DNA of 64,000 nucleotides from assembly GCA_024699855.1 (NCBI GenBank), contig JAMPIQ010000002.1:3658001-3722000 (forward strand), read 5' to 3'. A program made the position numbers and the translations under genes. The DNA is from Aphelenchoides besseyi. Lineage: Eukaryota > Nematoda > Chromadorea > Rhabditida > Aphelenchoididae. Of this stretch, positions 1 to 11,204 are shown one piece after another; the stretch's first letter is position 1; each line of letters begins with the position of its first letter. A model generated the notes under the pieces. The model saw nothing but the letters and a program-made list of their open reading frames with translations, had not been told where the DNA came from and did no database searches.

Positions 1-584
1 ATTTGGCCGCTGTTCGTCGAAGAGAACAATCAGGATCATGTGAAACTTCTAAAACAAAATCCTATGTTCACCAATGATCTTCCCGAGTTTGTTGTGGGAG
101 ATGGAAAACGACTGAGTTATTCGATTATCATGACATATTCCTTTGTTTCGGCTTTATTCTGCTACATCATAAGTTATTACGCTGCGTTAAAAATATGGTT
201 CAAGTTTCGCGAAAACCGTGATTCTTCTCTTTCTTCTACGGTTGCTGCACAACGTCGATTGAACGTGATAATGATACTACAGGTACATAAAAGCTCTTGA
301 ATTGATTAAAGAACACGCAGTTTTAGAACATCTGTTTACTTTTCGTGATTGTGATTCCGCTGTTTTTTGCCAATCTACTTACCGTCTTCGAAGTGCCTGC
401 CTTTACTTACTACTTTGGAACTTTGGTAGTTGGATTGATTGGTCTTCTTCCGATATTCAACGCTCTATCGACTGTACTTCTGACACCGACGTATAGACAT
501 TCGTTTTTTAATCGTGACAATAAGACAAAACTCATATTTATAACTAGCAATGTTACTCCAAGGTTTCCCACATTGTCGACATAA
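1..584 (+). CDS. Nematode 7TM chemoreceptor (serpentine Srh/Str/Srd type), 3' end
   Basis: The coding sequence enters from the left edge, so the N-terminus is missing. Exon 1-282 encodes a membrane segment (IIMTYSFVSALFCYIISYY) and a basic loop. A 44-nt intron (283-326, GT...TTTTAG) is followed by exon 327-584, with two more hydrophobic segments and the ending PTYRHSFF before a polar tail. This matches the last three transmembrane helices and the short PYR-like tail motif of worm olfactory receptors, which sit in sensory-neuron cilia. The subfamily cannot be settled from the fragment. A possible AATAAA lies at 669-674. The next gene converges on it from the minus strand. Confidence 0.6.
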
Positions 585-822
585 CATAAAAGGTTTATCT
601 TTGAATTCTTAATGCTTGAATGGTCTCGCTTTCTCTTTTATGTGCTATATTAGAAACAAGAATAAGGCAATAAACAACAATTGTAAACAACGTTATTCCG
701 TCTCTTTTGTTGTCTCGTTATCGTCTTCATCGTTATGTGGCGTGAAATAAATACGTGGAGTTGAGGTGCCATGAGATTGATCGTGTATCTGCAATCATGT
801 TTATGAGTGAGCATCTCAAGTC

Positions 823-3800
823 TCACCAATATCCCGCGATCCGAATCCTCGCAACCATTCTCTTCATTGCGACTGAGGGTTTGAACAGGAGATTCACAAA
901 CTGGCGGCAGATTGCTTCCTGATTGTGTTCGTCTGTTGTGACGAACGAGCGGATTGGCTGCGAGTTTTGAAGTTTCGGTCTTCTAGAAAACAAATTTGAT
1001 TGGGAGTGAAATGCGAAACCAACACGTTGTTTCTGTCTTCGTTCATAATCCTCGGCACTGTTCGATGAATTCGATTCGGAGATATCAGACATTTCTAAGG
1101 TAACAACATGAATTGCTTGATTGTTGTACGCTCACCTGGAATTGCAGAAATTCGAAGACGAAAAATCGGAAGCGAAGGAATTGATTTTCGTTTCTTGTCG
1201 ATTCCAATTGCAAAGTCGATTCCTTCTTGAAATGAAGCTCGAGAAAGTCTGAAGCATAAGAAGTTTTCCAGAATACGGTCGATCTCACCGTTTTGGTTCA
1301 CTACTCAAAAACGAATTACTAACGAGATCTCCATTGGAGCGAACTAACGGCGAAGAGCTCGAGGATCCACGAGGTGTTGAGTTTAAAGAGGTGCTTTGAG
1401 TTACCAGTAAACGTGTAACATCTTCGTTGTCCGGACTACTTTGTGCTCTCTCGTCTCGATTACCCGGAGCTTGAAGGTAATAGAACCGATTGACTTGACT
1501 TTGTGTTTTGTCTGATTTTGATTTGGAAATTTTCTCCAAAAATGGAGCTTTTTTTCGAGCATCTAAAAATTGAAAGTACATGCCATTGATCATCTAAAGA
1601 TACCTTTCCATATCCTTGTCAAGAACACGTACAATATTGGGTTTGCACAGGAGTTGATAGGGTAGAATAAAATCAAACAAATCTTCGCGTTGGTCAACGT
1701 AATCAACGGCAATCCAGCAGCTGCAGTTAAACCGAAGAACAATGTCGGCATCCAACACAAGATGTCTGCTCCAATTAAAATCAAAGTACGAAAGAATATT
1801 TGTTTGTCTTCAGTTTTGGCTGGACTCCCTTGTTCACGCAACATGCAGTTGATGAGAATGTACGAGACAATCATTCCCAAGAATGCAAATCCGGTCATTG
1901 TCAATCCCACGATAAGATAGATTCTGTCGGTAACACTTGAAATGGACAACGGCAAACAAATGCTCGAAACTTCGTAGGATGAAACACCGAAAAGTGGAAG
2001 AGCTACAAATTCTAGGGGTTTTCTCAATCGCATTGCAACGCTTACCGGCCATTAAAAGTGCATACGCATAGCCAAAGGAAACAGCACCGTAAGCAGCCCA
2101 CGAATTGAAACGACGTCCATAGAATGCGAATCGAGCATTGTAGTAAATCTCGAATGCGATCATAAGCATTGAAACAATCGATAGTTCCGATGCAAACACA
2201 TTGATGAATCCAGCCATTTTGCAACCCCAACCAGTTTGCCATTCGACTGCGTAGTTGTAATACTCATTTCGTGTTTTCCAGTCTGCAAACGCCAAAAATG
2301 CCAAGTAAACACCTAAAAAAACAAGCTGAATAGTTTGCAGCTTTGATTTTGACTGACCAGTGGCAAAATCAGCAACCGACAAGTTTAACATGAAAAAATA
2401 ATGATAACGCAAACGACGTTTCCAAACGGCCGCAATGATCACCCAAACCGAAATGTTCCCCCAAATCGCAATAATCCACATTGGCCATAAGAAAAATCTC
2501 AGGGTCGGATAAGAGACGATGTCTTCGCACGGATTGAGTTCATTTGGCTCTGGACTGCAGGTTATGTTCATGTAGAAGTTAGCGACTGCCGTATCAACAC
2601 ACTTCTTTAGAATCATGCTTTTCCCCAATTCATCTCCAGAATATGCTTAAACAGAACTAAACTCATTTACTAAGACTACGTTTACGTTGATTTTCTTCCT
2701 CGGTTATGTTTGGCATTTTGTCCGCAAACTGATCGAGCCACCAACCCAAATCTCCGAATTCAACTTCCGGATTCTCGAATCGTTTGCGGCGACGCAAAAA
2801 ATAGTCATCGGCATTGACGCGATTGCAAGTGCGCTGTTGAATCTCCTTGTAATGTCCTTTAATTGAGATGTTAGCAAGAAGATTAAGAATATACAAACCT
2901 TGGAACTCCTTGTCGTTACCGCGTTCATATTCTCTGGATTATTGAAAAGATATTTTAGATAGAAATGCCATGTCCTTTACCTCGTTGCGTACTAAAAAAG
3001 AGCGTATATAAAATACATTGAAATGTGAAAAACCTTGAAGAAACAACAATGATATGGATAAGTGAACTCCGCGGTGTTTAATTGAGTAAACGCCAAAACA
3101 GACGGCAACCTCTTCAGAGTCGGTACGCGTTTTAGTTTCAACGATTTCAGTTGTTTGAGTCCAATGGTCGGAAGTTCGGTCAACTGACTTCCACTCAAAT
3201 CCAATTTCGTTAAACTGAGAACATCGGCAAAAGCATCGGTCGAGATGTTGCTCAGAGCAAAGTTGTCTGATAGATTTCTGAAAGAAGGCTGTTGGATCAA
3301 GCAGCGATCTACGTACAGTTTTATAAATTGGCATTTCGGAAAAGCCGTGGATTCGATCTTCTGAATTCGATTTCTGCTGAAATCTACTTCTTGCGCAAAA
3401 ACAGCTCGCAATCCACCGGTTGGTATCGAGACGAAACGATTGCCGGACAAATCGAGCAAATCCAACGGTAAGTTGTGATGTTCGTTCATTTCCAACTTTG
3501 GAAGCACATCCAAACTGTTTTTTCTGATTATGCTGCAGAACCAATTGAACGCTGTCCAACATATAACTTACACTGATTGAAGACGATGGTTATGATGCAA
3601 AAGGGTGCCGGCGATGGTCGTCAGCTCCGGACAATTTGAAATGAAACTAAAACGAATTGAACGTTCATTTTCACGTTCTTACATTTTTCGCAACTTTCGA
3701 AGTTGCTCAAAAGTCGAGGCGTTGACAACTTTCAAGTGTCTTGAGGTATCGATGTGTCTGAAAAGAAGTTTGTTCTACATTTCTTTTTCGATGGCAATTA

Positions 3801-4271
3801 CACTTTTTCCAAATTCAAATATCTTCGAAACGAATCAAATTGTAATCGGGTAATCGATGTGTTGTAGAAAAAGAAGGTAGTTAGACGTTCCGGTAGATCC
3901 TGTGGAATCTCTGTGATCTGCTCGCCAACACAACAACATCTCGTTCCAGCGGCCTTATACGCACAACGACATTCGTTGTACCGCAAAGCCAATCGACACG
4001 ACTTCTCGAAATACAACTGATCACTAAGCTGGTTCTGAGTTTGAACGCTAATCGACTAAAACCCAAACTGTAAGCAGTGATCGAATGTGGTTTTCATTTT
4101 GAAAGTTTCTTGTAACTTTTGCGAAAACATCGATCGTCATCAAACGTTTTCTTATCAAAACAGAAGTCCTCTTAAAACAAACACACTTTTAATCAAAGCG
4201 CTCGAGAATCTTCTTACAATTTCCATTGCTGCTGTTGAACTGATCAGTAAAAACAAAAGACTTTCGAACAT
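823..4271 (-). CDS. fshr-1: Leucine-rich-repeat glycoprotein hormone receptor-like GPCR (LGR, FSHR-1 type)
   Basis: A minus-strand gene with about a dozen exons joined by 37-60 nt introns; the first intron is 162 nt. Exon 1 (4271-4218) is an 18-codon signal peptide beginning MFESLLFLL. Exon 2 (from 4055) holds a Cys-rich LRR N-cap, and the following exons hold leucine-rich repeats. The hinge contains YPYHCCFF, the hallmark of LGR hormone receptors (YPSHCCAF in mammals). The 7TM part has the family strings NYAVEWQTG, ALPLFGVSSYE and PINSCANPILY. A Ser-rich tail spans three exons and ends at 823. Family knowledge: Gs-coupled receptor for glycoprotein hormones; the worm FSHR-1 acts in germline, neuromuscular and immune signalling. 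Where other LGRs have ERW after TM3, this one reads FEIYY. The start is set by the signal peptide, and all exon phases agree. Confidence 0.9.
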
Positions 4272-6043
4272 AAAACAAACTGATGGCTAATCGAAACTAA
4301 TGCGAATCGTTAGCAGAAACCGTCGCTCGTTTGCTTTCGTTGTGAATTTTAAGTTTCTGCTTAAATTCAAAGATCTGAGGAGAGGAAATTAATTCCGATT
4401 AATTCAATAGTTCTCGACAGTGTCAATGAGATACAGAATCAATGTGCTGAACAAACTTTACCTGAACAACGAACAGAAAGAAAGAAGCGACAAACAATCG
4501 CGCAGACCATTGGACGTCCATTGACGCATTTCAATTGGCCGCGAGTTGTGAATCGACGGCGGCGAAGTTGAGTGTGCCAATCGATTGAGTTGCAATCGTA
4601 AACTCCAAAACAAAAGTGATTGAATCAGTTGACGAGCTTTATGGAAAACTCTCGTAGCATAGGAATTCTGGCGTCCGTCTCTCTATGACTTTTCTTATCA
4701 TTGTCTCCACCGCAATGCTGCTTCATGACTCCTCCGGTTCTCGTGGTTTCCGATCATTCACTTGTTTTCTTCAAACCGCATTTGAATTGAACGGCAATCA
4801 GTTTTAATTGCGCAAATACGCTTATCAATTCCAACGTCATTCAATTTTATTGTTTCTACTCGGGTGAAAGATGATTGTCGTAGGATTTCAAAGTTCTTTT
4901 GACACGTAACTACATCGTCGTAAACTCGTTGAGGACATATCTACGAGTTCAAGGCTGTCGCGGTAATTGGGATGAATATGATGGCTGGGATATCAAATAA
5001 AGAAAACGATCTATCCAGCTATTACCTCTACAATAAAAACATAAACGACCATCGTTCAACACCTCCCTTCAAAGGTAAAAAAGCCGTGAAATATGTGACT
5101 GGGACTGTTAACGACGTAGTAGCATCAAGTATTGTGGTTTTGTAAAAGTCGTTTCACATAACTTTTTTGACTGAATTCGAGAATGCAAGACAGAAAACGA
5201 TCATCAACGTTCTTAACAACGCAGCTTGTAAATTGCCAGTGTATTCGTTCTCACAAGTTAAAATCACTTGTTTCCCTCTAAACAACAAGTAAATGATTTA
5301 TATTTGGCACAACTTTTTGGCTTTTCTCAACGTGTAGACATTTACAAACGTTACAAATATTTATACTGCACGACCAATAGCAACTCTTAAGAATCGATTT
5401 ATACACAGATACCTTAAAATCTATGGTTTTCATAAGGTGCATGGTTTTGAGAGCTCCACTAAAACTATAAGTAAAATTTGGCGTCATTAAACTCAAAACT
5501 ACATGGAGACGCTGATATTTCTGAGTTAGATCGATAGGTGTACGAAAAGTATCTTATCTTAGCTCATATTCGTTTAATTAGTAAGACTAGTTTACTGAAC
5601 TCGTTGCCAAAGATGCTAATTCGAGATGATAGCCGTAAAAGCAAACGTTTTGGGAGTTCGAAAACAACTGTTCTTTCGATTCGTTTGCGATGAAGCAGAT
5701 GGACAACTATCTAAACAAATACAGTCCAGCTTTTATCGAATCAAAACCCGATCTTGACGTTAAAAGGTTCAGCTGTCTTCCTTTTGTTAAAATTCACCAA
5801 TAGAAACTTGCATCTGTTTCAATACGACAACTTCATTTAGATCATTGAGTTGTTAAAATTTAAACCATACAAACATCAGCAACGAAATTTTTAGATTCGA
5901 GTAAACTTTGAGCTTACTTCCGGGGACTACTCGGATTGCCACGACTACAATACTTGGAGATTGCACTGAAATCAAGAAGTTTGTCTGAATAAAATGGCCG
6001 TCGATTCTGATTCCAACACAATCATATTGCTCCGATAGCTTCG
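4272..6043 (+). other. Intergenic region between fshr-1 and aspartic protease copy 1
   Basis: About 1.8 kb shared by two divergent genes, presumably both promoters. I see no supported exon. From about 5450 onward the sequence is alignable to the region upstream of the second protease copy (from about 13650), with small indels, so the duplication includes the promoter. The 13-mer ATCGATAGGTGTA lies at 5530-5542. Confidence 0.6.
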
Positions 6044-7525
6044 ATGTTGGTGTTCGGTCTGTTAATTGGATGTGCTCTTGTGACATTGGTTGACGCGGGC
6101 TCATGGTCTGTTGCTGTTCAAGCTGTCAAACGTGCACAACGCAACAACACGCTGAGACTTAGCGACGTTTATGGTCAATCATTATTGTCGTATAAAAATC
6201 AGGCGTATCGGGGTCTGCAATCTAGTTGACAATAATCAGATTCAATTGTTCAGGAACGGTATACGTAGGAACACCACCGGAACCTTTTAATGTGGTAAGT
6301 GAGCGAAATGTTTGCATAATCATTGACTTCAATGTTTTAGCAATTCGATACAGGTCTGTATCAGTGAGCCTTTCTATTCATTTTGTACTTAGGCTCTGGT
6401 ATTTTCTGGATTCCGAAAAAAGGCTGCAAATCATCTGGTTATTCGAAATCAACAATCGTATAACATTTTTTGTTTAGGGCGAAATGTTCGACATTGTAAT
6501 CAGAATTTCGAACTCTACGATCCGTCGGTATCTGTTACCGCAGAACCCACTAATAACCCTTTTTACATCAAATACGGTTTGCGAATGAAGAAATTAATCT
6601 AACGTCTTCGAAAATACAGGCACTGGTTCAGCCCGAGGTCATATTTACAAGGATTTTTTGACGGTTAGTTTAACGGTAATTGTTCTGCTGAGAGATTATT
6701 TCAGTTTGGAGGTTCATTGCGTTTTAAGGAACCAATCATGGTTGGCGCCGGTGAAGTGATGGAACATGGCGATGAGGTTGGTAAATCAAATCACATAACC
6801 ATTGAATTCTTGTAGGGGGTTGTTGGCCTTGCAATCTTAGAGGAGTCGGACAAGCAGAGTAGTACGGTTATGCGCGAAGCTTGGCGTCAAAAGGTTCTTG
6901 ATGCTCCGATCTTTACGATTCACATGCGAAAATGTCCGGTGTATGAAGACGACCGGTGCCACGATAGTGGTATGATCACTTTTGGGGGCTCGGATGAAAT
7001 TAACTGCGATAAAGTTGACGTCTTCCATCCTGTAGATAATAGTTGTGAGTCGAAAATCTTGCGCACCATTTAATAACCCGAAATAGCATATTTTTGGCAA
7101 TTCGACGTGTCCGATTTTCAAATTGGTCGTGCACGTATAACAAACACTATCAAAGCGGTTTCAGGTGACCTCAGAGAATGACGTTCGTCTTATTCCCATT
7201 TACAGATTCGGGTAGTAATCGTATAGTTGGGCCTAAAGACACCGTCCAGAAACTCTTGGACATAATGGGAGCAACACCCGTTGAAGGGTACCACACTGTG
7301 AAATGCGATACTAATGCAAAGGTCACTCTTACTATCAATGGCCATCAGTACACCATTCCTTCCCATAACATGATTTTAAACCTTCATAATGGCGATTGCC
7401 AAGTATTATTGATTGGTTTAGATGTCGGCAATTTGTGGATTCTCGGAACTCCTTTCACCCAGACATACTGCTCGGTCCACAACATTGAAAAGCGTACTAT
7501 TGGCTTTGCAAAAGCCAAAAATTAA
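6044..7525 (+). CDS. Pepsin-like (A1) aspartic protease, copy 1
   Basis: Ten exons separated by roughly 40-nt introns give about 367 residues. Exon 1 has a signal peptide (MLVFGLLIGCALVTLVDA) and a short propeptide. The mature part begins near YVGTPPEPF. The first catalytic motif is DTGSG, followed by FWIP; the flap reads YIKYGTGSARG; the N-lobe ends with GVVGLA. The second catalytic motif, AVSDSGS, uses Ser in place of Thr, which A1 proteases tolerate. The C-lobe ends WILGTPFTQTYC...RTIGF, as expected. Family knowledge: secreted acid endopeptidase, often intestinal or exported in nematodes. A polyA signal is at 7538-7543. A near-identical copy lies exactly 8,224 nt downstream. Both catalytic Asp residues are intact, so activity is plausible. 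Confidence 0.9.
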
Positions 7526-7663
7526 TTGTGTGTGATCAATAAAAAATGTTGCTACAAAACCAAATTGTTTAAACGAACTCATTTTGCAGTCGATTGAATT
7601 CCTCGTAGTCACTTACTATTCACTCTTTTCCTTTTTGCTTTGAGGATACAAGACAGCAACTTG

Positions 7664-7744
7664 CATTCGGCAGCAAAGAGAATTGAAATTGCAACCTCCA
7701 AAAGAGTGTTGCAAGCAGATCGCTTACTCACTCGACTATTGCAG
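7664..7744 (-). ncRNA. tRNA-like / hairpin element in 3' flank, copy 1
   Basis: Read on the minus strand, this has an A-box-like TAGTCGAGTGAG and a degenerate B-box-like GTTGCAATTTCAATTC. The core TTGCAAC...GTTGCAA pairs perfectly around a CTC/GAG inner stem. No good acceptor or anticodon stem forms, so it is not a normal tRNA. It may be a decayed tRNA(Leu/Ser)-like or tRNA-derived sequence carried by the protease duplication. Confidence 0.3.
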
Positions 7745-7789
7745 CTCACACTTCCAGAGGAGGACCAGCGGACCATAGCTCGGAGTGAA

Positions 7790-8299
7790 TTTCAATTGAC
7801 AACTTTGATTGATTAGTTGAATTGTAGAATGAAAATTCCATGCTTGAGATCGATAATGTTGATCATGCGGTACGCAAATGGGTATTTTGACCATGAAAAG
7901 ATTACTGAAAGTTAGTTTTGAGTATTCGTTTATTTTACACCAGTGATGCATCTACACGATCCTGTTCCTCGTCTTAACTTGTCCTTTGTGTTTGATGAAC
8001 TCAAAAACCCGTAACTCGAATACCATATGTTCGCACCTCAACGTAGAGACCAATTGAGGCTTCACAAGAACAGAAGTCTTTGTGATTGATTCGAGAAGTC
8101 AAACAATCATCTTTCAACAAAGTTTATTTTCCTAATACAAACACAATAGAGGACAGAAGTCGTGTCACTGGTCAGACTCCAAATTTTTCGTCATCGTCCT
8201 CGGCGTTGGTGGATCGTGGCTTGTGCTTTCCCGCCGCAAAAGCGACGTCTTCGCTCGCCTCCAGCTTCTCCATCTCCGTGCTGTGATGCACAAGAAATT
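7790..8299. other. Intergenic, no gene seen
   Basis: Lies between the end of the duplicated block (about 7787) and the 3' end of the minus-strand helical-domain gene. Open frames here are short and do not join to exons. I see nothing else in it. Confidence 0.5.
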
Positions 8300-9331
8300 T
8301 CATCCTTTCGACACGGCCTTCAGATGGTTAGGTGCCTTGCCAGCTTCCTGAATGAAGATTGGTTAGTAAGAACACAAATCGAACTCACCATCGATTGCAG
8401 CTCCTGCTTCATCTCCGTCAAAAGACGAGCCATCGCCGCGACCTCGTGATGATCGGCTGGATCAAGGTAGAGCGCCGATAGGATTGCTCGACGCAAGAGA
8501 TGCGCCAGTTGTCGACCATCGCGGAACGCCCACGGATATTCGAACTGAAAAAGAGGCTATTAGTAGGAATTGATTGAAGTAGTTCTTACCTTCTTTGTGC
8601 CGCGCTGAACCGCCAGCACATCGTCAGCAATCGAGCCAACGAACTTGACGGCCTTCAGTTGCGCCTCGTAGAACTCGTGCGCAAATCCAGCCTGAAAATT
8701 GATTGGTTAGTGATTGGGGATTGAAGTGGACTTACCAGATGCTTGTCAAGCAGAGTCTGGATCTCCTGCTTCGCCTCATCGACCTTGTATCCAACATCCA
8801 ACGGTTCTTCAAGAAAATACAAAAACATTCGTACGATCTATGGCGAGTAACCGATGAACCGTCGAAGACGCTCGAATTTTGCCTGCTCGAGCGGATCCGT
8901 TGACATCTCCACGTTGCACTCGGACGATGCGTGTTGGACGGATGGCGCTTGTTCCATTGATCCATGAACGAAGACCTCCTTACCGTCGAAGATGTTGAAA
9001 ACGTAGGCAATGGCCGACTTCTGATCATCGGCCTTCTTTGCCATTTCGTGGTGCTGTGTCCACTCGTTCTCTGGCTCTTGACTGATCTCCGCGGTGTTCT
9101 TTGAGCGGTTGTGGAACGCGAAACTTGTTCCGCAGTCAGCTTGAGTCTGTACTCGTAGTTGAATTTGGTCTTGAACACCTCGGCACGTTTCTCCATCAAC
9201 GCCTTCTCTTCATTCGTAAAGTCCTCATTGGCCTTTGGTTCTTTTGTGGGTTTCGATGGAGGAGCCATGATTTCCTTCATGACTGTCATGTCATCGACGA
9301 ATAAGCGCCCGAACTTGCCGTGTCCTCGGCC
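8300..9331 (-). CDS. Cytosolic helical part of an unrecognised paralogous protein family (locus A)
   Basis: A run of minus-strand exons with clean GT...TTTCAG introns. Segments in order: FGRLFVDDMTVMKEIM, a Lys/Glu-rich stretch ending LKLTAEQ, EWTQHHEMAKKADDQK, ERLRRFIEPLDVGYKV, FAHEFYEAQLKAVKFV, IADDVLAVQRGTKK and EYPWAFRDGRQLAHLL, ending at a TGA at 8300-8302. It is clearly homologous to the plus-strand gene at 41.4-42.2 kb: IADDVLAVQRGTKK versus VADQVLAAKNGSKK, with introns after the same KK and after the same helix. I do not recognise the family. After LTAEQ the frame changes; either a 26-nt intron or an indel is needed. Sequence upstream (next entry) carries in-frame stops, so the locus may be a pseudogene. 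Confidence 0.5.
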
Positions 9332-9781
9332 CTGAAATGAAAAGGGATGAGTTGAGAATTTATTTCCCAGTGGTCACAATCTAATCGAAAGTAAACATTG
9401 AGCTATTGCTACTGCGTGTCGCAACCTGATCGTTAAAGGGTAAGTCGCGAATCTGCAGCTAAACCCTCAGAGCCAAGAAAGAAACCCATAAACTGATTCT
9501 CTCTCATTTCCTCCCACTTTTACCCCAAAACTTGCCTTTACATCGGTGTCCCCATCCGTCGGCAGTTTGGCAATTGGAACATCACGAGTTTGTATTCACT
9601 GTGAGCCTTCTTGTGATGATTGTCCTTCTTGTGTTCACTGGGCTTGTTGCGTTGACTGCGGTGATCATGTTTCTTGTTCACGGTTCAATCTTCACAACCG
9701 ACAAAATTGGTCTGGATCTTGGTTGATCCAAACGTTCACTTTGTACTTTTCGTCCTTGATTGCTTCGAACTTAACTGAGCA

Positions 9782-10226
9782 CTAGTTCGTTGGCACGTTG
9801 TTGTTGAAGGTGATCTTGTTGGACGAAGCAGTAGCTTTGGTAATTTTATCGGCATTTTAAGTAAAAACCCCGCTGCCTTGACCTTTTAGATAAACCACTC
9901 GAAACGCACAACCACCAATGCTCAAATCAATTCTGTAGAAGAACAATAAAGACAAGTCTATAATCTAAACATACTTTCAAGAGTCCGACGGGATGTTGGC
10001 TCCACTGAAATGGACTTCCAGGTCGTCACTTCCAACAATCAGCGGGCAGGTCTTGCTGTTCTTGCACTTTCCGTCGAATACACTGCAACACAAACAACTG
10101 CAGAATGAGATGCCCGAAACTTACATATCGACGCCCACCGATTCGTAACACTCTGGGTCTCCAGCAGTGGCCGTTAGCGTCCGGACAGTTGCACCAATCA
10201 AAAACTAAAGGAGTTGTTGATGCATC
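9782..10226 (-). pseudogene. Disrupted N-terminal ectodomain of locus A
   Basis: From ATG at 10226 the frame reads MHQQLL, then TAG (10208-10206), then FLIGATVRTLTATA and GDPECYESVG. Ignoring that stop this is a textbook signal peptide and cleavage site. It continues FDGKCKNSKTCPLIVG and, after a possible intron, a Gly-rich stretch, then TAA (9859-9857), NADKITKATASSNKITF, and TAG (9784-9782). The same frame carries all three stops while the residues between look protein-like. The arrangement resembles the plus-strand paralogue (signal-like N-terminus, CFNRSED and GACTNKTMV Cys segment, then TM and helical domain). I infer nonsense mutations in a recently dying gene; an unseen exon structure could also remove them. 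Confidence 0.4.
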
Positions 10227-11204
10227 TCGACTCGCGAACAGAACTGATTGATAGTTATAAATAGCTGAAACAGAAACTATGAGAACAGAATTCTTCAGAA
10301 GACACTCGAAGATCACGAAACAGAAACCGAGTTGGAGCTCAGAAACAACTACCTATTCAGGAGTCGGAAAAGGAAATGAGAGCATAACAAGGAGCTCACC
10401 AAAACGCGAAAACAGAAATCGACAACTGACAATCCAAAACGAAAGTCGATGCAACAGTTTTGTGACCATACAAGTTTCTGTAATGCAAATTCGCGAGATG
10501 CGAATTCACTTGCTATGCTAGTTGTGCTTTCCACTATCGACTGGATGAACATCGAAGTTCACATCTTTGCATTGCGCCATTGAAGACCCTTGTAATGAAC
10601 CGGCACTGTTTTTGGAAGGTTGGAGGATCAAGCAAACGGATAAGAAACCATCCAAAACAGATGGAAATCAGAGGTCAAGCGATTTCGGCGGACTGTTCGA
10701 AAAGATGTTCAGAGAAGAAGTCTTTAGTGGGCTGCTCATTAACATTTTTACTGCTCTTCCAATTTAAACAGCACTACAAAATTGTCAATGTCATTGCTAG
10801 ACTTCGGCACAAGACCTGTCCACGCTCTTTTCTAAATCAAGCATCATATTAGTCGTCGATATTCCCAATCGATTGTGATTCTGAACGAGTATTAGTGGTA
10901 AACATGAAAACGAAATTCGTCGATAAAAATTTGTGAATAGACACTTGTAAACTTGCTTCTATCGATCTTATGCTCTTGTTTGCATTTTATGCCAAATATT
11001 ATTAGATATCTTGAGCAAGTGAATTCATCAACTTTGCTGCCTTGCATTTGTTTATAGAACACGCAATAGTTGCATTGACCTTTTCATCTATTGTCATCAA
11101 ACTGAACCGAAAATCATTTCTATGTTAACACAATACTTTCCATCAAATTCACAAATTATTCAAGAAGTTTATTTTACAACCGGAAACAAAGAGACGGAAA
11201 GTGA
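10227..11204. other. Intergenic, no supported gene
   Basis: Short open frames near 10567-10852 (plus) have no matching splice signals or continuity. I see no repeats or RNA genes here. Confidence 0.5.

Noticed and set aside
9532..9726. Plus-strand frame with a strong TM-like run (VSLLVMIVLLVFTGLVAL)
   Set aside because: It is the antisense shadow of a Lys/His-rich minus frame; reversed AAG/CAC codons give Leu/Val.
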